From the IMG/VR virus record IMGVR_UViG_3300025585_000044, positions 1 through 62,316 of that record: a stretch of 62,316 nucleotides of DNA; one strand, given 5' to 3'. A program made the translations under genes and the position numbers. Shown here in pieces: positions 31,686 to 38,582 of this stretch; the stretch's first letter is position 1, and every line of letters begins with the position of its first letter. This DNA comes from a virus. The notes under the pieces are model-generated. The model had not been told where the DNA came from. It saw only the letters and a list, made by a program, of their open reading frames with translations, and made no database searches.

Positions 31686-31990
31686 CTCTTCTCTCCACTC
31701 AGCGCGGCGCGGGCAACTTCGTGGAACCACGCGGTTCCATCATCGGGGTCTGTGTCGCTTATTTTCTCTAGCGCCGCCTCCAGTTCCGCGATGCGGGCTT
31801 TAAGTTTGGCCTGCATTTCGGAGTATTCTCTCTGCGCATCAGCAACGCGGGTAACGTAAGTCAACTCTGTTTGCTGATATATTTTCATTTCCTTCGCCTG
31901 CGCTTCGAGCGCGTCAGCGGCTTCATCGCAGTCATCTACGTATTCTGCTAAGCCGCGCATGCGCTTCACCAGTTCGCTGATGTCAGCCAT
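31682..31990 (-). CDS. Ea22-like coiled-coil paralogue 4
   Basis: 102 residues from MADISELVKRMRGLAEYVDD (ATG 31990). EAADALEAQAKEMK, then a heptad region and KARIAELEAALEKISDTDPDDGTAWFHEVARAALSGEKR. The N-terminal module equals that of paralogue 2. Overlaps the 44-residue membrane protein by eight bases. Confidence 0.7.
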   Translation of the reverse strand: MADISELVKRMRGLAEYVDDCDEAADALEAQAKEMKIYQQTELTYVTRVADAQREYSEMQAKLKARIAELEAALEKISDTDPDDGTAWFHEVARAALSGEKR

Positions 31991-32117
31991 CTTCTTCATC
32001 CCATGGTTTGTATCTTCCGCTATTCCCTGTCCTGTCGCCCATAAGGGCCAGCACGATACGCACGACGCACATGCCGAGCGTGTAGACACCGACGAACATG
32101 ATAATGTTCTTGATCAT
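31983..32117 (-). CDS. Small membrane protein (44 aa)
   Basis: 44 residues; IIMFVGVYTLGMCVVRIVLA is one transmembrane helix, followed by a polar tail (GDRTGNSGRYKPWDEEDG). Its ATG overlaps the previous stop (ATGA). Function unknown. Confidence 0.65.
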   Translation of the reverse strand: MIKNIIMFVGVYTLGMCVVRIVLALMGDRTGNSGRYKPWDEEDG

Positions 32118-32203
32118 CCGGCCTCTCCTTTCGGCGCAATCAATACTGCCGCCCACATAAGAGCCGTCAGGATGGCGATTATCCAGTAGAGCCAGCGAAG
32201 CAT
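32114..32203 (-). CDS. Tiny membrane protein (29 aa)
   Basis: 29 residues, MLRWLYWIIAILTALMWAAV plus LIAPKGEAG, essentially a single transmembrane helix with a positive N-terminus. It starts three bases after the upstream stop and ends in an ATGA overlap. Function unknown. Confidence 0.6.
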   Translation of the reverse strand: MLRWLYWIIAILTALMWAAVLIAPKGEAG

Positions 32204-32205
32204 CA

Positions 32206-32991
32206 CTATCTCCCGTGCCACTTCATCAGCGCCGTTAGCCGCCCCATTTTTCTGATCGGCGGCTGACGCTTTGCGGGCTCTGCTTGCTTCGCAACCCTTG
32301 ACGTCGCCAACTCTTCCGCCTTCTGCGCCTCACGCTCCGCCCGCCTTTTGGCGTTTAATAATCTCTGCGCCTTCGCCCGCTCCTCCCTTCTGCGCCGCGC
32401 CCTGTCCGCCTTTTCCTGATCAGAAAGTAGAGGCCGGGCGCCTTGTTTACGCGCCTCGGCTTTCGCCTTCCGCCTCTCAAGATACGCCGCAAAAAGAACC
32501 GGGTCGGCAAACAGCCGCTCTTTTTTTGCAAGCCTGTATTGCAACTGCTTCGCGCGATACGCGGCCTTTGCCTCCGGGTCGGCGTCAAGGCGCGCCTTGC
32601 GATTGCGGTAATAACGCCGCCACGCCTCGCGGTCGCCAACGGCCCGGGCGGCCTCTCTCTCTTCCAGCCGCCTGATGTATTCAGGATCAGACAAGCGGGC
32701 CTGTCGCGCGGCGGCGGCCTTCTCAAGCCTTTTCAGCCTCTGCTTCTCCCGGCTGATCCTGATCTTCTCCTCATTGTTTTCGCGCCACCGGCGCCCTTGT
32801 TCGCGCTGCTTCTCCCTGCCGCCCGGCGTCGCCAGCCTTTTCGTGCGCCGCTCGTTCGCCGCCTTCCTTGCCTCCGCAATCTCCTCAGGCGACATGCGGG
32901 AGCGCCTCGCCTGCGACCACTTCCGCCACTTCATGCGCATAATGGCCTGCGCGTCAGGCGAATTGTTTTTTGTGATGCCTTCGTCAGTCAT
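32206..32991 (-). CDS. Highly charged Arg/Lys-rich repeat protein
   Basis: 261 residues from MTDEGITKNNSPDAQAIMRM (ATG 32991, TAATG overlap). The body repeats Arg/Lys/Ala-rich helices about every 30 residues with short D-P-(E/V/D) breaks (LSDPEYIRRL, LDADPEAKAAYRAKQ, FADPVLFAAYLERRK), like a helical repeat that binds nucleic acid. Cotranslated with the HTH protein upstream. Not assigned. Confidence 0.6.
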   Translation of the reverse strand: MTDEGITKNNSPDAQAIMRMKWRKWSQARRSRMSPEEIAEARKAANERRTKRLATPGGREKQREQGRRWRENNEEKIRISREKQRLKRLEKAAAARQARLSDPEYIRRLEEREAARAVGDREAWRRYYRNRKARLDADPEAKAAYRAKQLQYRLAKKERLFADPVLFAAYLERRKAKAEARKQGARPLLSDQEKADRARRRREERAKAQRLLNAKRRAEREAQKAEELATSRVAKQAEPAKRQPPIRKMGRLTALMKWHGR

Positions 32992-33551
32992 TATCTGATG
33001 AGACCCGTCTTCTCTCTTGCCTGCGCAAGCAACTTGGAAACGGCGTTTGTCGTTCTTTGCATTTCTGCGGCGACCTGAGAAACAGTCATGCCGGAGTTTT
33101 TTAGCTCCAAAGCCCTTTCCTGAAGCGGCGTGAGCTTGTTTGGCGGCATGATGTATCTGTGACACCCCTGATTGCGGAGGGCGCGTTTGTTGGCACGGAA
33201 TACGGCCTTTCTCACGCGGTCAGCCGTGACCCCCTTCGCCCTGCCTATCTCGGCGAAGGTCATGCCGGACAACCTCATTTTTACGAGCTCCGCATCCCTC
33301 TCGTGAATTGGATTGGTCTTAGCCTCGATGACAGTCTTCGCCGGCTCAACAGGAGGCCTCGCGGGAAGAGGCGCAGGCGTGTCGGCGACGTCGCCATAAA
33401 GAAATTTCAGCCTGGGGAGAGACAAAGGGATCATCCTTGCCCTGTTCCCGAGAGAGAAGCTATTCGCCGTCGTCATAATCACCGCGGGGACGTGATGCGT
33501 CACGGCGGGAATGCCGGCGATGGTGCTGTAGACAACTCCCCCCGGCGTCAC
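32991..33551 (-). CDS. Tandem helix-turn-helix regulator
   Basis: 186 residues if translation starts at GTG 33551, which overlaps the upstream stop (GTGA); an internal ATG at 33476 is an alternative. Two HTH units: ERDAELVKMRLSGMTFAEIGRAKGVTADRVRKAVFRANKRAL and LTPLQERALELKNSGMTVSQVAAEMQRTTNAVSKLLAQAREKTG. A plausible repressor of the promoter at 34187-34215 that drives this unit. Confidence 0.7.
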   Translation of the reverse strand: MTPGGVVYSTIAGIPAVTHHVPAVIMTTANSFSLGNRARMIPLSLPRLKFLYGDVADTPAPLPARPPVEPAKTVIEAKTNPIHERDAELVKMRLSGMTFAEIGRAKGVTADRVRKAVFRANKRALRNQGCHRYIMPPNKLTPLQERALELKNSGMTVSQVAAEMQRTTNAVSKLLAQAREKTGLIR

Positions 33552-33913
33552 GCCTCCCCTCCCCTCAAAGCCTTCTCCAGCGTCATCAGAACCCACTGGG
33601 CGACATCCGGATAATTCAGACACAGCTTGCTCCAGAATACATTCGAGGCCATTCGGCCGTTGGTGGCGTTGAAGCCAAGTTGATACACCCGCATGCGCTT
33701 CTCTCTGCCGGCGGCGGCCGTTGGGGCCTCGGCCCTTGCGCCATCCGCCGTATCCAGCAGGCGCATGCTCACCCACTGCTCGCTCGACCACCCTCTCAGC
33801 TCACTGAGCTCCCACCCGTCAGGCCTTGAGGCGATCAGGCGCTCGTCCTCGCGGATGCTATACTCTCGACCGCCAATGACGCGGGTCGTCGGCCCCTCGC
33901 CTCCCTCGTTCAT
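33548..33913 (-). CDS. First protein of the leftward regulatory unit
   Basis: 121 residues from MNEGGEGPTTRVIGGREYSI (ATG 33913, GGGGGAG upstream). Two parts: a segment with IREDERLIASRPDGWELSELRGWSSEQWVSMRLLD, and YQLGFNATNGRMASNVFWSKLCLNYPDVAQWVLMTLEKAL. The first part has a region-4/HTH feel but is not assigned. Co-expressed with the tandem HTH protein. Confidence 0.6.
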   Translation of the reverse strand: MNEGGEGPTTRVIGGREYSIREDERLIASRPDGWELSELRGWSSEQWVSMRLLDTADGARAEAPTAAAGREKRMRVYQLGFNATNGRMASNVFWSKLCLNYPDVAQWVLMTLEKALRGGEA

Positions 33914-34186
33914 GCCATGCTCCCCCAAACCATCAACCCTCCGGGATTTCCAGACTGTTGCAATCATGCCGCGAAGCGTTTTTAGAGACGCCCGATCTGT
34001 CAACCCCCTTCCCGCTATCTTCCGCCGCCCCCCGAGGGAGGCAGCGACCGTAAGGGAGCGACGCCCGACCGAGGGACGCGGCTGCCCGATTGCCGGTTTC
34101 CATTCACCCCTCCACCCAAACACCCAAACAGCCTATCCCCAGGCGCGTTCGCAAGCGCGCCCGAAGGGCGCAGCGCAGCGTGCGCC
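33914..34186. other. Leader region without a supported gene
   Basis: About 270 bases of mostly GC-rich sequence between the promoter/operator and the first ATG of the leftward regulatory unit. It has several short inverted repeats (for example GGGCGCGCTTGCGAACGCGCC read leftward, split by a short loop) and a TTGACA at about 34002-34007 without a good -10. Frames crossing it have no ribosome site or family signal. It looks like an untranslated leader or control region. Confidence 0.45.
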
Positions 34187-34215
34187 ACATAGATACTACG
34201 TATCTATGGCGTCAA
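34187..34215 (-). promoter_or_regulatory. Leftward promoter overlapped by a 21-bp palindromic operator
   Basis: On the minus strand TTGACG (34210-34215) is followed after 17 bases by CTATGT (34187-34192). The spacer and -10 are covered by the palindrome CATAGATAC-3 bases-GTATCTATG (34188-34208), with perfect nine-base arms. A dimeric repressor bound here would block the promoter. Drives 33913 leftward. Confidence 0.65.
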
Positions 34216-34451
34216 GATTGCAAATCCGGGATTGCGCGTAAGTGTTTGATTTTGTTGGTCCTTTACTGGGAAAACAAATTACTGTGATTAGATTTCGTAA
34301 CTTGTTGAATCTAAAGGCCGTCGCATTCTTAAAATTTAAGATTGCAGTTGCAGAATTTTAAGAATGCGACGGCCTTTAGAAACAAGGAGTTACGAAGATT
34401 TAAGATTGATTTAAGAATGCGGCGGCCTTTGCTTTCAAAAGCTTACGCAAT
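34216..34451. other. Intergenic region containing a long hairpin
   Basis: About 235 AT-richer bases with no gene that I can support, lying between the primase-helicase stop and the leftward promoter. It contains the long inverted repeat described separately and a third, partial copy of its right arm (about 34413-34433). A candidate origin or transcription boundary. Confidence 0.5.
34291..34398. repeat. Long inverted repeat (~46-base arms)
   Basis: The inner 26 bases are a perfect match (34311-34336 against 34354-34379, 17-base loop). The similarity continues outward imperfectly as TTTCGTAAC...TTGTT..TCTAAAGG on the left and CCTTTAGA.ACAA..GTTACGAA on the right. A third partial right arm, TTAAGAATGCGGCGGCCTTT, follows at about 34413. 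AT-rich in the middle with GGCCGTCGCATTC in the arms. Confidence 0.9.
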
Positions 34452-36755
34452 CTAGTTACTTGTAATTTGTTTTCTGACGAAACCGGGCAGCGCCTTTTCA
34501 GTTACGGCGTAGCTTTCCCGGCGCCCTCCCTTGTCGCTCTTCATGGCGACAGCCTCTGCGGCGTAGAGGCCGTCCATAATTTCCTTCGCGTCGTCCGCCG
34601 GTATCCTGAACTTCAGCTTGAGATTGTTAATGCACCACCGGGGCGTCTGCTTGCCAAAAGCCCACCCGTTGCCAGCCTCAAAGTCGTCCTGGATCGTGTT
34701 CAGGATTTCAAAGATCAGGTCCTGCCGCCACAGCTTGTGGCCAAGCCTGACCATCGCCAGCTCCTGCTTGCCCCCGAACGCCTCCTGCATGGCCTCCGGA
34801 GAGGCCAGAGAAGGCTCCACGATGCGCTCGGCGATAAGAGAGCTATGACCGCACAGCAATGGCGTCAGGTTCATCCTGAAGTCCCACGACCAGCCGCTGG
34901 CCGCAGTCTTGATCTTCATGGCCGTCAGCGTGCCCTCCATCTCATTGTGAGGCTTGACCACAAGGCAAGCGGTGTCCGCCGCCCCGAGGAGAACGGTCGA
35001 CCCGCGCATATTCTCGCTATTTTTGGGCGTGTGGTGGACGCCAAGCACGGCGCAGCCGTAGAGCCCCCTGAGGCGGTCGCAGGCCTGGACAAAAATTGTC
35101 ATGTCCTTCTGCAGGTTCTCGTCGGCCCCGGGCAAAACACGAGACACCGTGTCGACGACAACAAGCACGGGGCGCCTCCCTCCCATCGCCTCAACCCACG
35201 AGCCTACTGTTCGGCAAAGCTTGTCGACGTCGCCCGCGTCCATGAAATTTATCGTTTGATGCGCAAGGCGAAAATCTCTTTTGAAGACAGACACATTTGA
35301 CGTCTCGCCCCACGCCTTGATGCGGAACTTCATGTCGGACGTGCCCTCCGACGAAATGTAAAGAACCGGGCCGGACTTGCGGATGTCATTGCCCCACCAG
35401 GACGCCTGCGCCGTCGAGACGCAAAGAGCCAGATCAAGCGCGATAAATGTTTTGCCGCACCCCGGGGACCCGTAAATAAAATACAGGCCGTTCTCGATAA
35501 AAACGTCCTGCACAAGATACTCGGGGTCCGGAAGATTAAAAATGTCTTCAATCGAAAGAAGGTCAAAGCAGTCCTTGCCGGAAATTGCCTCCGCAACGCC
35601 AGAAAAATCTTCCTCAAAAGCAGAAGTATTTTCTGGTCTTGCGTCCCAATCTTCGGGGTCCGAAGGAAGCGGCTTCTGCTGCGCGGGCTCCCTGAAGTCG
35701 TGGCGCGCAGCCGGGGTGACCGCTGCGGCGTCTCTGACTTTCGTGTTCCACTTCCTTATGAGGCCAAAAAATTTGTCCATGAAGAGCGCGGCGCCGCGAC
35801 CCTCCGCCTCCAAAAGGGCGACCTTGTCCCTCGCGTCGTCCCTCAGGCGCGGTTTTACCGACGCCACATATTGAGGAAACAAATCGGCGGCAATTGCCTT
35901 TTGCCGCTCGACCGTCGGAGGCGTTGGGTCTTTTCGGTATTCATCAACAAGGCGCGCGAAAACCATGCGCGCCATATGCGCCTCTCGGCCGTCCACGATC
36001 AGTCCGAAATTATTGGACACAATCCCGTGGGCGCCGTTTGGGGGAGAACCCGACCCGTTTTGGGTATAGGTTTTATCCAAAGTTGCCCGAGGCAGGCGGG
36101 CGGCAAAAATATCCTCGCCGCTCGCCGGCAGCGTGCCGCCGTTCTCGACAACAAGGCGGTCGATCTCGTCGCACAGCCATCCTGGCGCCGTGGCTATGGG
36201 GACATCCCACGGCGCAAGGCCGTCGTCCCACTGATAAGGAACGCCGCTTTCATGCATTGACGGGGGCATCATGGCGAAGCCGCCTTGCCCCCTGATGTCG
36301 ACGCCTCTGGGTGTCTTTATTGTGGGCGGCGTCCACCCCTCCGGGGCGCGGAAAAGATACTGCTTGCCGCCTCCGCCGGTCGTCTGGGTCGGAGTTTCCA
36401 GTATGATGCCGCCGACATTGTCCTCGTGGATGCCGCGCCACCATATAGCCGCATAAGGCTGTCGGTGGGTGTCAAGGTCGACGATGAAGGCGCGGGATGA
36501 GCAGTCGCCGGTAATAATCCCCATATTGACGCGGCCAGCAAAGCGGCCACTGGGGCCATACCACTGCTTGAACAATTCATCGCTGACCAGGCTCCCCTCA
36601 AGATCCGCCCACCTTATCGCCGGCCGTTTCCAGCTGACGCCAGCCTTTACGTCTGACGCGCCAAGGGCCGGCACAACCTGCAGTCCCGCGCTTCTGTAGA
36701 GACGAGCCCACTGCTCAGGTGACGCGTATTCGTCATCAAAGTATTCTTCGATCAT
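34452..36755 (-). CDS. Bifunctional primase-polymerase/helicase
   Basis: 767 residues, start MIEEYFDDEYASPEQWARL (ATG 36755). N-terminal prim-pol (AEP, PF09250-like) domain: RPAIRW, NMGIITGDCSSRAFIVDLDTH (D-x-D of the active site), GGGGKQYLFR (Lys-Gln where His is usual) and DIRGQGGFAMMPPS. C-terminal RecA-like helicase: Walker A YGSPGCGKTF (~residue 427), VLYISSEGTSDM, Walker B PVLVVVDTVSRVLPG, and AVLGVHHTPKNSENMRGSTVLLGAADT. The pairing primes and unwinds phage DNA. The phage has no replicative polymerase, so this with the clamp is the core replisome. Confidence 0.9.
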   Translation of the reverse strand: MIEEYFDDEYASPEQWARLYRSAGLQVVPALGASDVKAGVSWKRPAIRWADLEGSLVSDELFKQWYGPSGRFAGRVNMGIITGDCSSRAFIVDLDTHRQPYAAIWWRGIHEDNVGGIILETPTQTTGGGGKQYLFRAPEGWTPPTIKTPRGVDIRGQGGFAMMPPSMHESGVPYQWDDGLAPWDVPIATAPGWLCDEIDRLVVENGGTLPASGEDIFAARLPRATLDKTYTQNGSGSPPNGAHGIVSNNFGLIVDGREAHMARMVFARLVDEYRKDPTPPTVERQKAIAADLFPQYVASVKPRLRDDARDKVALLEAEGRGAALFMDKFFGLIRKWNTKVRDAAAVTPAARHDFREPAQQKPLPSDPEDWDARPENTSAFEEDFSGVAEAISGKDCFDLLSIEDIFNLPDPEYLVQDVFIENGLYFIYGSPGCGKTFIALDLALCVSTAQASWWGNDIRKSGPVLYISSEGTSDMKFRIKAWGETSNVSVFKRDFRLAHQTINFMDAGDVDKLCRTVGSWVEAMGGRRPVLVVVDTVSRVLPGADENLQKDMTIFVQACDRLRGLYGCAVLGVHHTPKNSENMRGSTVLLGAADTACLVVKPHNEMEGTLTAMKIKTAASGWSWDFRMNLTPLLCGHSSLIAERIVEPSLASPEAMQEAFGGKQELAMVRLGHKLWRQDLIFEILNTIQDDFEAGNGWAFGKQTPRWCINNLKLKFRIPADDAKEIMDGLYAAEAVAMKSDKGGRRESYAVTEKALPGFVRKQITSN

Positions 36756-36793
36756 GTCGGCTCTCTTTTTCGAGAGCATCGAGACACTACATA

Positions 36794-36822
36794 TTGCTAT
36801 GACGCGTCATGGCGCGTATATA
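36794..36822 (+). promoter_or_regulatory. Rightward promoter for candidate small RNA 1
   Basis: TTGCTA (36794-36799), exactly 17 bases, TATATA (36817-36822). The spacer starts with the perfect palindrome TGACGCGTCA (36800-36809). No rightward gene follows; a hairpin and a terminator do. Confidence 0.65.
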
Positions 36823-36827
36823 AGTAG

Positions 36828-36897
36828 AGCATCTTCGATGCTGATTGGTTTAGCAACACTCTTCCTTGGCCCCGACGGCAATCGGGGCCATTTTTTT
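36828..36897 (+). ncRNA. Candidate small RNA 1 (~70 nt)
   Basis: Begins at the expected start site of the promoter at 36794-36822. It consists of a 5' hairpin AGCATC-TTC-GATGCT (36828-36842), a ~25-base unpaired stretch with CACTCTTCCTT, and a strong terminator GGCCCCGA/TCGGGGCC plus A and seven T residues (36868-36897). It lies antisense to nothing annotated, upstream of the primase-helicase gene. Structure seen; expression is inferred. Confidence 0.55.
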
Positions 36898-36917
36898 GCA
36901 TCCCACCACAAGAGGGG

Positions 36918-36946
36918 TTGACAGGCAAGGTGCATTTATCCAGTGT
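36918..36946 (+). promoter_or_regulatory. Possible promoter for candidate small RNA 2
   Basis: Perfect TTGACA at 36918-36923, 17-base spacer, weak CAGTGT at 36941-36946. The -10 is poor, although it resembles P1's TAGTAT. Confidence 0.35.
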
Positions 36947-36952
36947 CATTTT

Positions 36953-37019
36953 GTTCGCGGCGCCTTGTCGCGAGCGTTTCCTCCCTAACTTTCAGGCGCC
37001 CGAAAGGGCGTCTTTTTTT
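36953..37019 (+). ncRNA. Candidate small RNA 2 with an anti-Shine-Dalgarno loop
   Basis: A 5' hairpin TCGCG/CGCGA (36955-36973), then single-stranded GCGTTTCCTCCCTAACTTTC (36974-36993), then a terminator stem AGGCGCCC-GAAA-GGGCGTCT with seven T residues (36994-37019). CCTCCC in the open region is complementary to Shine-Dalgarno sequences. The terminator overlaps the stop codon of the convergent resolvase gene, so the hairpin may instead only end transcription there. Confidence 0.45.
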
Positions 37020-37479
37020 ATATCTGCGTCTTGGCTCCCCACAGAGCAATCAAGGCCGCCTCCGCGCGCCCCTCATCCTTTTTCTTCCTGAAGTGATCAG
37101 ATGCCGGCCACTTGTTGATTGCAAGGCCGCGCGACGCCTCCTTGTCAGATGACAAGAGAAAGTATTTCTTCCACTTGCCGGGCGTCACAAAAACAACGGG
37201 AACCTTGGCGGCGGCGATCACGCCCTGCGCGATGCCATATGAGACGCCGAAACTAAAGCTGCTGCTCACGCCCTGCCCGGGCATTGAATGCACAGCCTCA
37301 ATAATTGCAAGATCTGGCCGGTGCTGCTGGATCAGATCATAAAGCGCGGCGCCATTGACGCGCTTGTCCACGGCGGGCATGTCGTAGCAGGCAATGTTTT
37401 CCGGGTGTGATGGGTAATAGAAGGCGACGGCCCCTGACAGACCGGGGTCGAGGCCCATAATGCAAACATAGTTTTTCAT
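37018..37479 (-). CDS. RuvC-like Holliday junction resolvase
   Basis: 153 residues from MKNYVCIMGLDPGLSGAVAF (ATG 37479, GGGAGA upstream). RuvC/RNase H fold signatures: GLDPGLSGAVAFY (first Asp), DLAIIEAVHSMPGQGVSSSFSFG (Glu), VVFVTPGKWKKYF, and KKDEGRAEAALIALWG (last acidic pair). Cleaves branched DNA in replication or recombination and before packaging. Three minus-strand frames stay open upstream only because the pentamer array lacks stop codons; the ribosome site fixes this start. Confidence 0.88.
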   Translation of the reverse strand: MKNYVCIMGLDPGLSGAVAFYYPSHPENIACYDMPAVDKRVNGAALYDLIQQHRPDLAIIEAVHSMPGQGVSSSFSFGVSYGIAQGVIAAAKVPVVFVTPGKWKKYFLLSSDKEASRGLAINKWPASDHFRKKKDEGRAEAALIALWGAKTQI

Positions 37480-37489
37480 GCTGTCTCCC

Positions 37490-38000
37490 TGATTGCGTTG
37501 CATTGCGGAGCGTAGCGACGCGTTGCGCAGCGTCGCGCCGATAAATTGCCAAAAGAAACGTTGCGTTGCGCGGCGAGACGTAGCGTAGCGATGCGCTGCG
37601 ATGCGTCGCGGAGCGGGGCGAGGGTAAATTGCCAAAAGAAACGTTGCGTAGAGGTGCGGCGCGATGTGCTGCGATGCGCTGCGCAGGTAAGCAGACAAAA
37701 GAAACGTTGCGGTGCGTTGCGGAGCGGAGCGGAGCGACGTGTTGCGCGGCGTGGATAAACTGCCAAAAGAAACGTTGCGTTGCGTCGCGGTGCGCGGCGA
37801 TGCACTGCAATGCGGTGCGACGCGCAGCGGTGCGCGGCGGTGCGACGCGTAGCGGCGCGCGGCGCCGATAAATCGCCAAAAGAAACGTTGCGTTGCGTTG
37901 CGTTGCGCAGCGTAGCGCCGCGCAGCGAGGATAAATCGCCAAAAGAAACGTTGCGGAGCGTGGCGCCGCGCTGCGCCGCGATGAGATGCGCTGCGGCGTG
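37490..38000. repeat. NNGCG pentamer array with six conserved units
   Basis: About 500 bases built of five-base words NNGCG in constant phase (TTGCG, ATGCG, GAGCG, CAGCG, and so on). Six times the words are interrupted by a conserved ~25-base unit, (G)ATAAA(T/C)(T/C)GCC followed by AAAAGAAACGTTGCG, at 37540, 37623, 37686, 37754, 37867 and 37930. Intervals are 83, 63, 68, 113 and 63 bases. Unit 3 is the most diverged (GGTAAGCAGAC before AAAAGAAACG). It fills the whole gap between the resolvase start and the gene at 38070-38564 and encodes nothing that I can support. Confidence 0.95.
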
Positions 38001-38021
38001 GAGCCCGATCAGACAATAAGT

Positions 38022-38061
38022 CAGCGCGCCCATGAAACGGCATTTCAATACAGGCGCGCTG
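38022..38061. repeat. Nine-base inverted repeat beside the pentamer array
   Basis: CAGCGCGCC (38022-38030) and GGCGCGCTG (38053-38061), 22-base loop, directly after the stop of the 38070 gene. On the plus strand it is followed by CAATTTTGTTATT, so a weak rightward terminator is possible. Confidence 0.6.
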
Positions 38062-38069
38062 CAATTTTG

Positions 38070-38564
38070 TTATTCCTTCGAGAAAGCCTTCAGCGTTTCG
38101 CTAATTGGCAGCTCGCCCGATCTTCCTGCCACGGCGCGCGATGCTTTTTCAAGCTGGCCCTTGCGCGCCATGTAGGCAATGGCGCCAAAGAAGCTGATTT
38201 TAATCGTGTGGGCAATCTGAGCCGCCGGAGACAGCCTGCTGTAATCTTCAACGCAGGCCATTTTCTGCGCGGATCTTTTTGCATGCCGCCGGCTTTTTTC
38301 AACGAACTTGTCGCTGGCGGATGTTGCAAGCTCAGTGTCGTCAAGGCGTTTCAGTCCGACACTGCGAATTGCTTCGAACACCATGTGATTGTGCTTCACA
38401 AGAAATCGCCTGGCTGTAGCCAGATTGAAGGTCTGCCCGGAAACAGGTTTGCCGCAGGCCGCCGAAAGCTCCCCATATGTTACAACATCACCAATCTGCA
38501 TCCGCTTGAGGCGGTCGATCACTATGCGCGTCTCCGGCGCCATTTCCTTGATGTAGTCAGCCAT
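38070..38564 (-). CDS. Hypothetical protein of the recombination region
   Basis: 164 residues. The N-terminus TRIVIDRLKRMQIGDVVTYGELSAACGKPVSGQTFNLATARRFLVKHNHMVFEAIRSVGLKRL looks like a winged-helix domain. The C-terminal part is helical and basic. AAGGAG lies before ATG 38564. Flanked on both sides by pentamer tracts, which makes it a candidate for binding them; that is inference. Confidence 0.65.
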   Translation of the reverse strand: MADYIKEMAPETRIVIDRLKRMQIGDVVTYGELSAACGKPVSGQTFNLATARRFLVKHNHMVFEAIRSVGLKRLDDTELATSASDKFVEKSRRHAKRSAQKMACVEDYSRLSPAAQIAHTIKISFFGAIAYMARKGQLEKASRAVAGRSGELPISETLKAFSKE

Positions 38565-38582
38565 TTTGTTCTCCTTTTAAAT

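Noticed and set aside
33914-34123. N-terminal extension of the 33548-33913 gene up to base 34123
   Set aside because: The extra 70 residues cross a GC-rich leader without a ribosome site, while ATG 33913 has GGGGGAG at correct spacing. (Coordinates are given in reading direction.)
34311-34379. Simple intrinsic terminator
   Set aside because: Arms are far longer than usual, no U tract follows on either strand, and the structure has additional imperfect outer pairing and a third arm.
37490-38000. CRISPR array
   Set aside because: Conserved units are separated by low-complexity pentamers of unequal length (about 37-88 bases), not by unique, equal spacers, and there are no cas genes.
37337-38064. 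Three long overlapping minus-strand frames, and several plus-strand ones, through the pentamer array, including a 348-residue fusion to the resolvase
   Set aside because: CGCNN words cannot give stop codons in most phases, so frames stay open by composition. The translations are Arg/Ala/Thr low complexity and the resolvase has its own ribosome site at ATG 37479.
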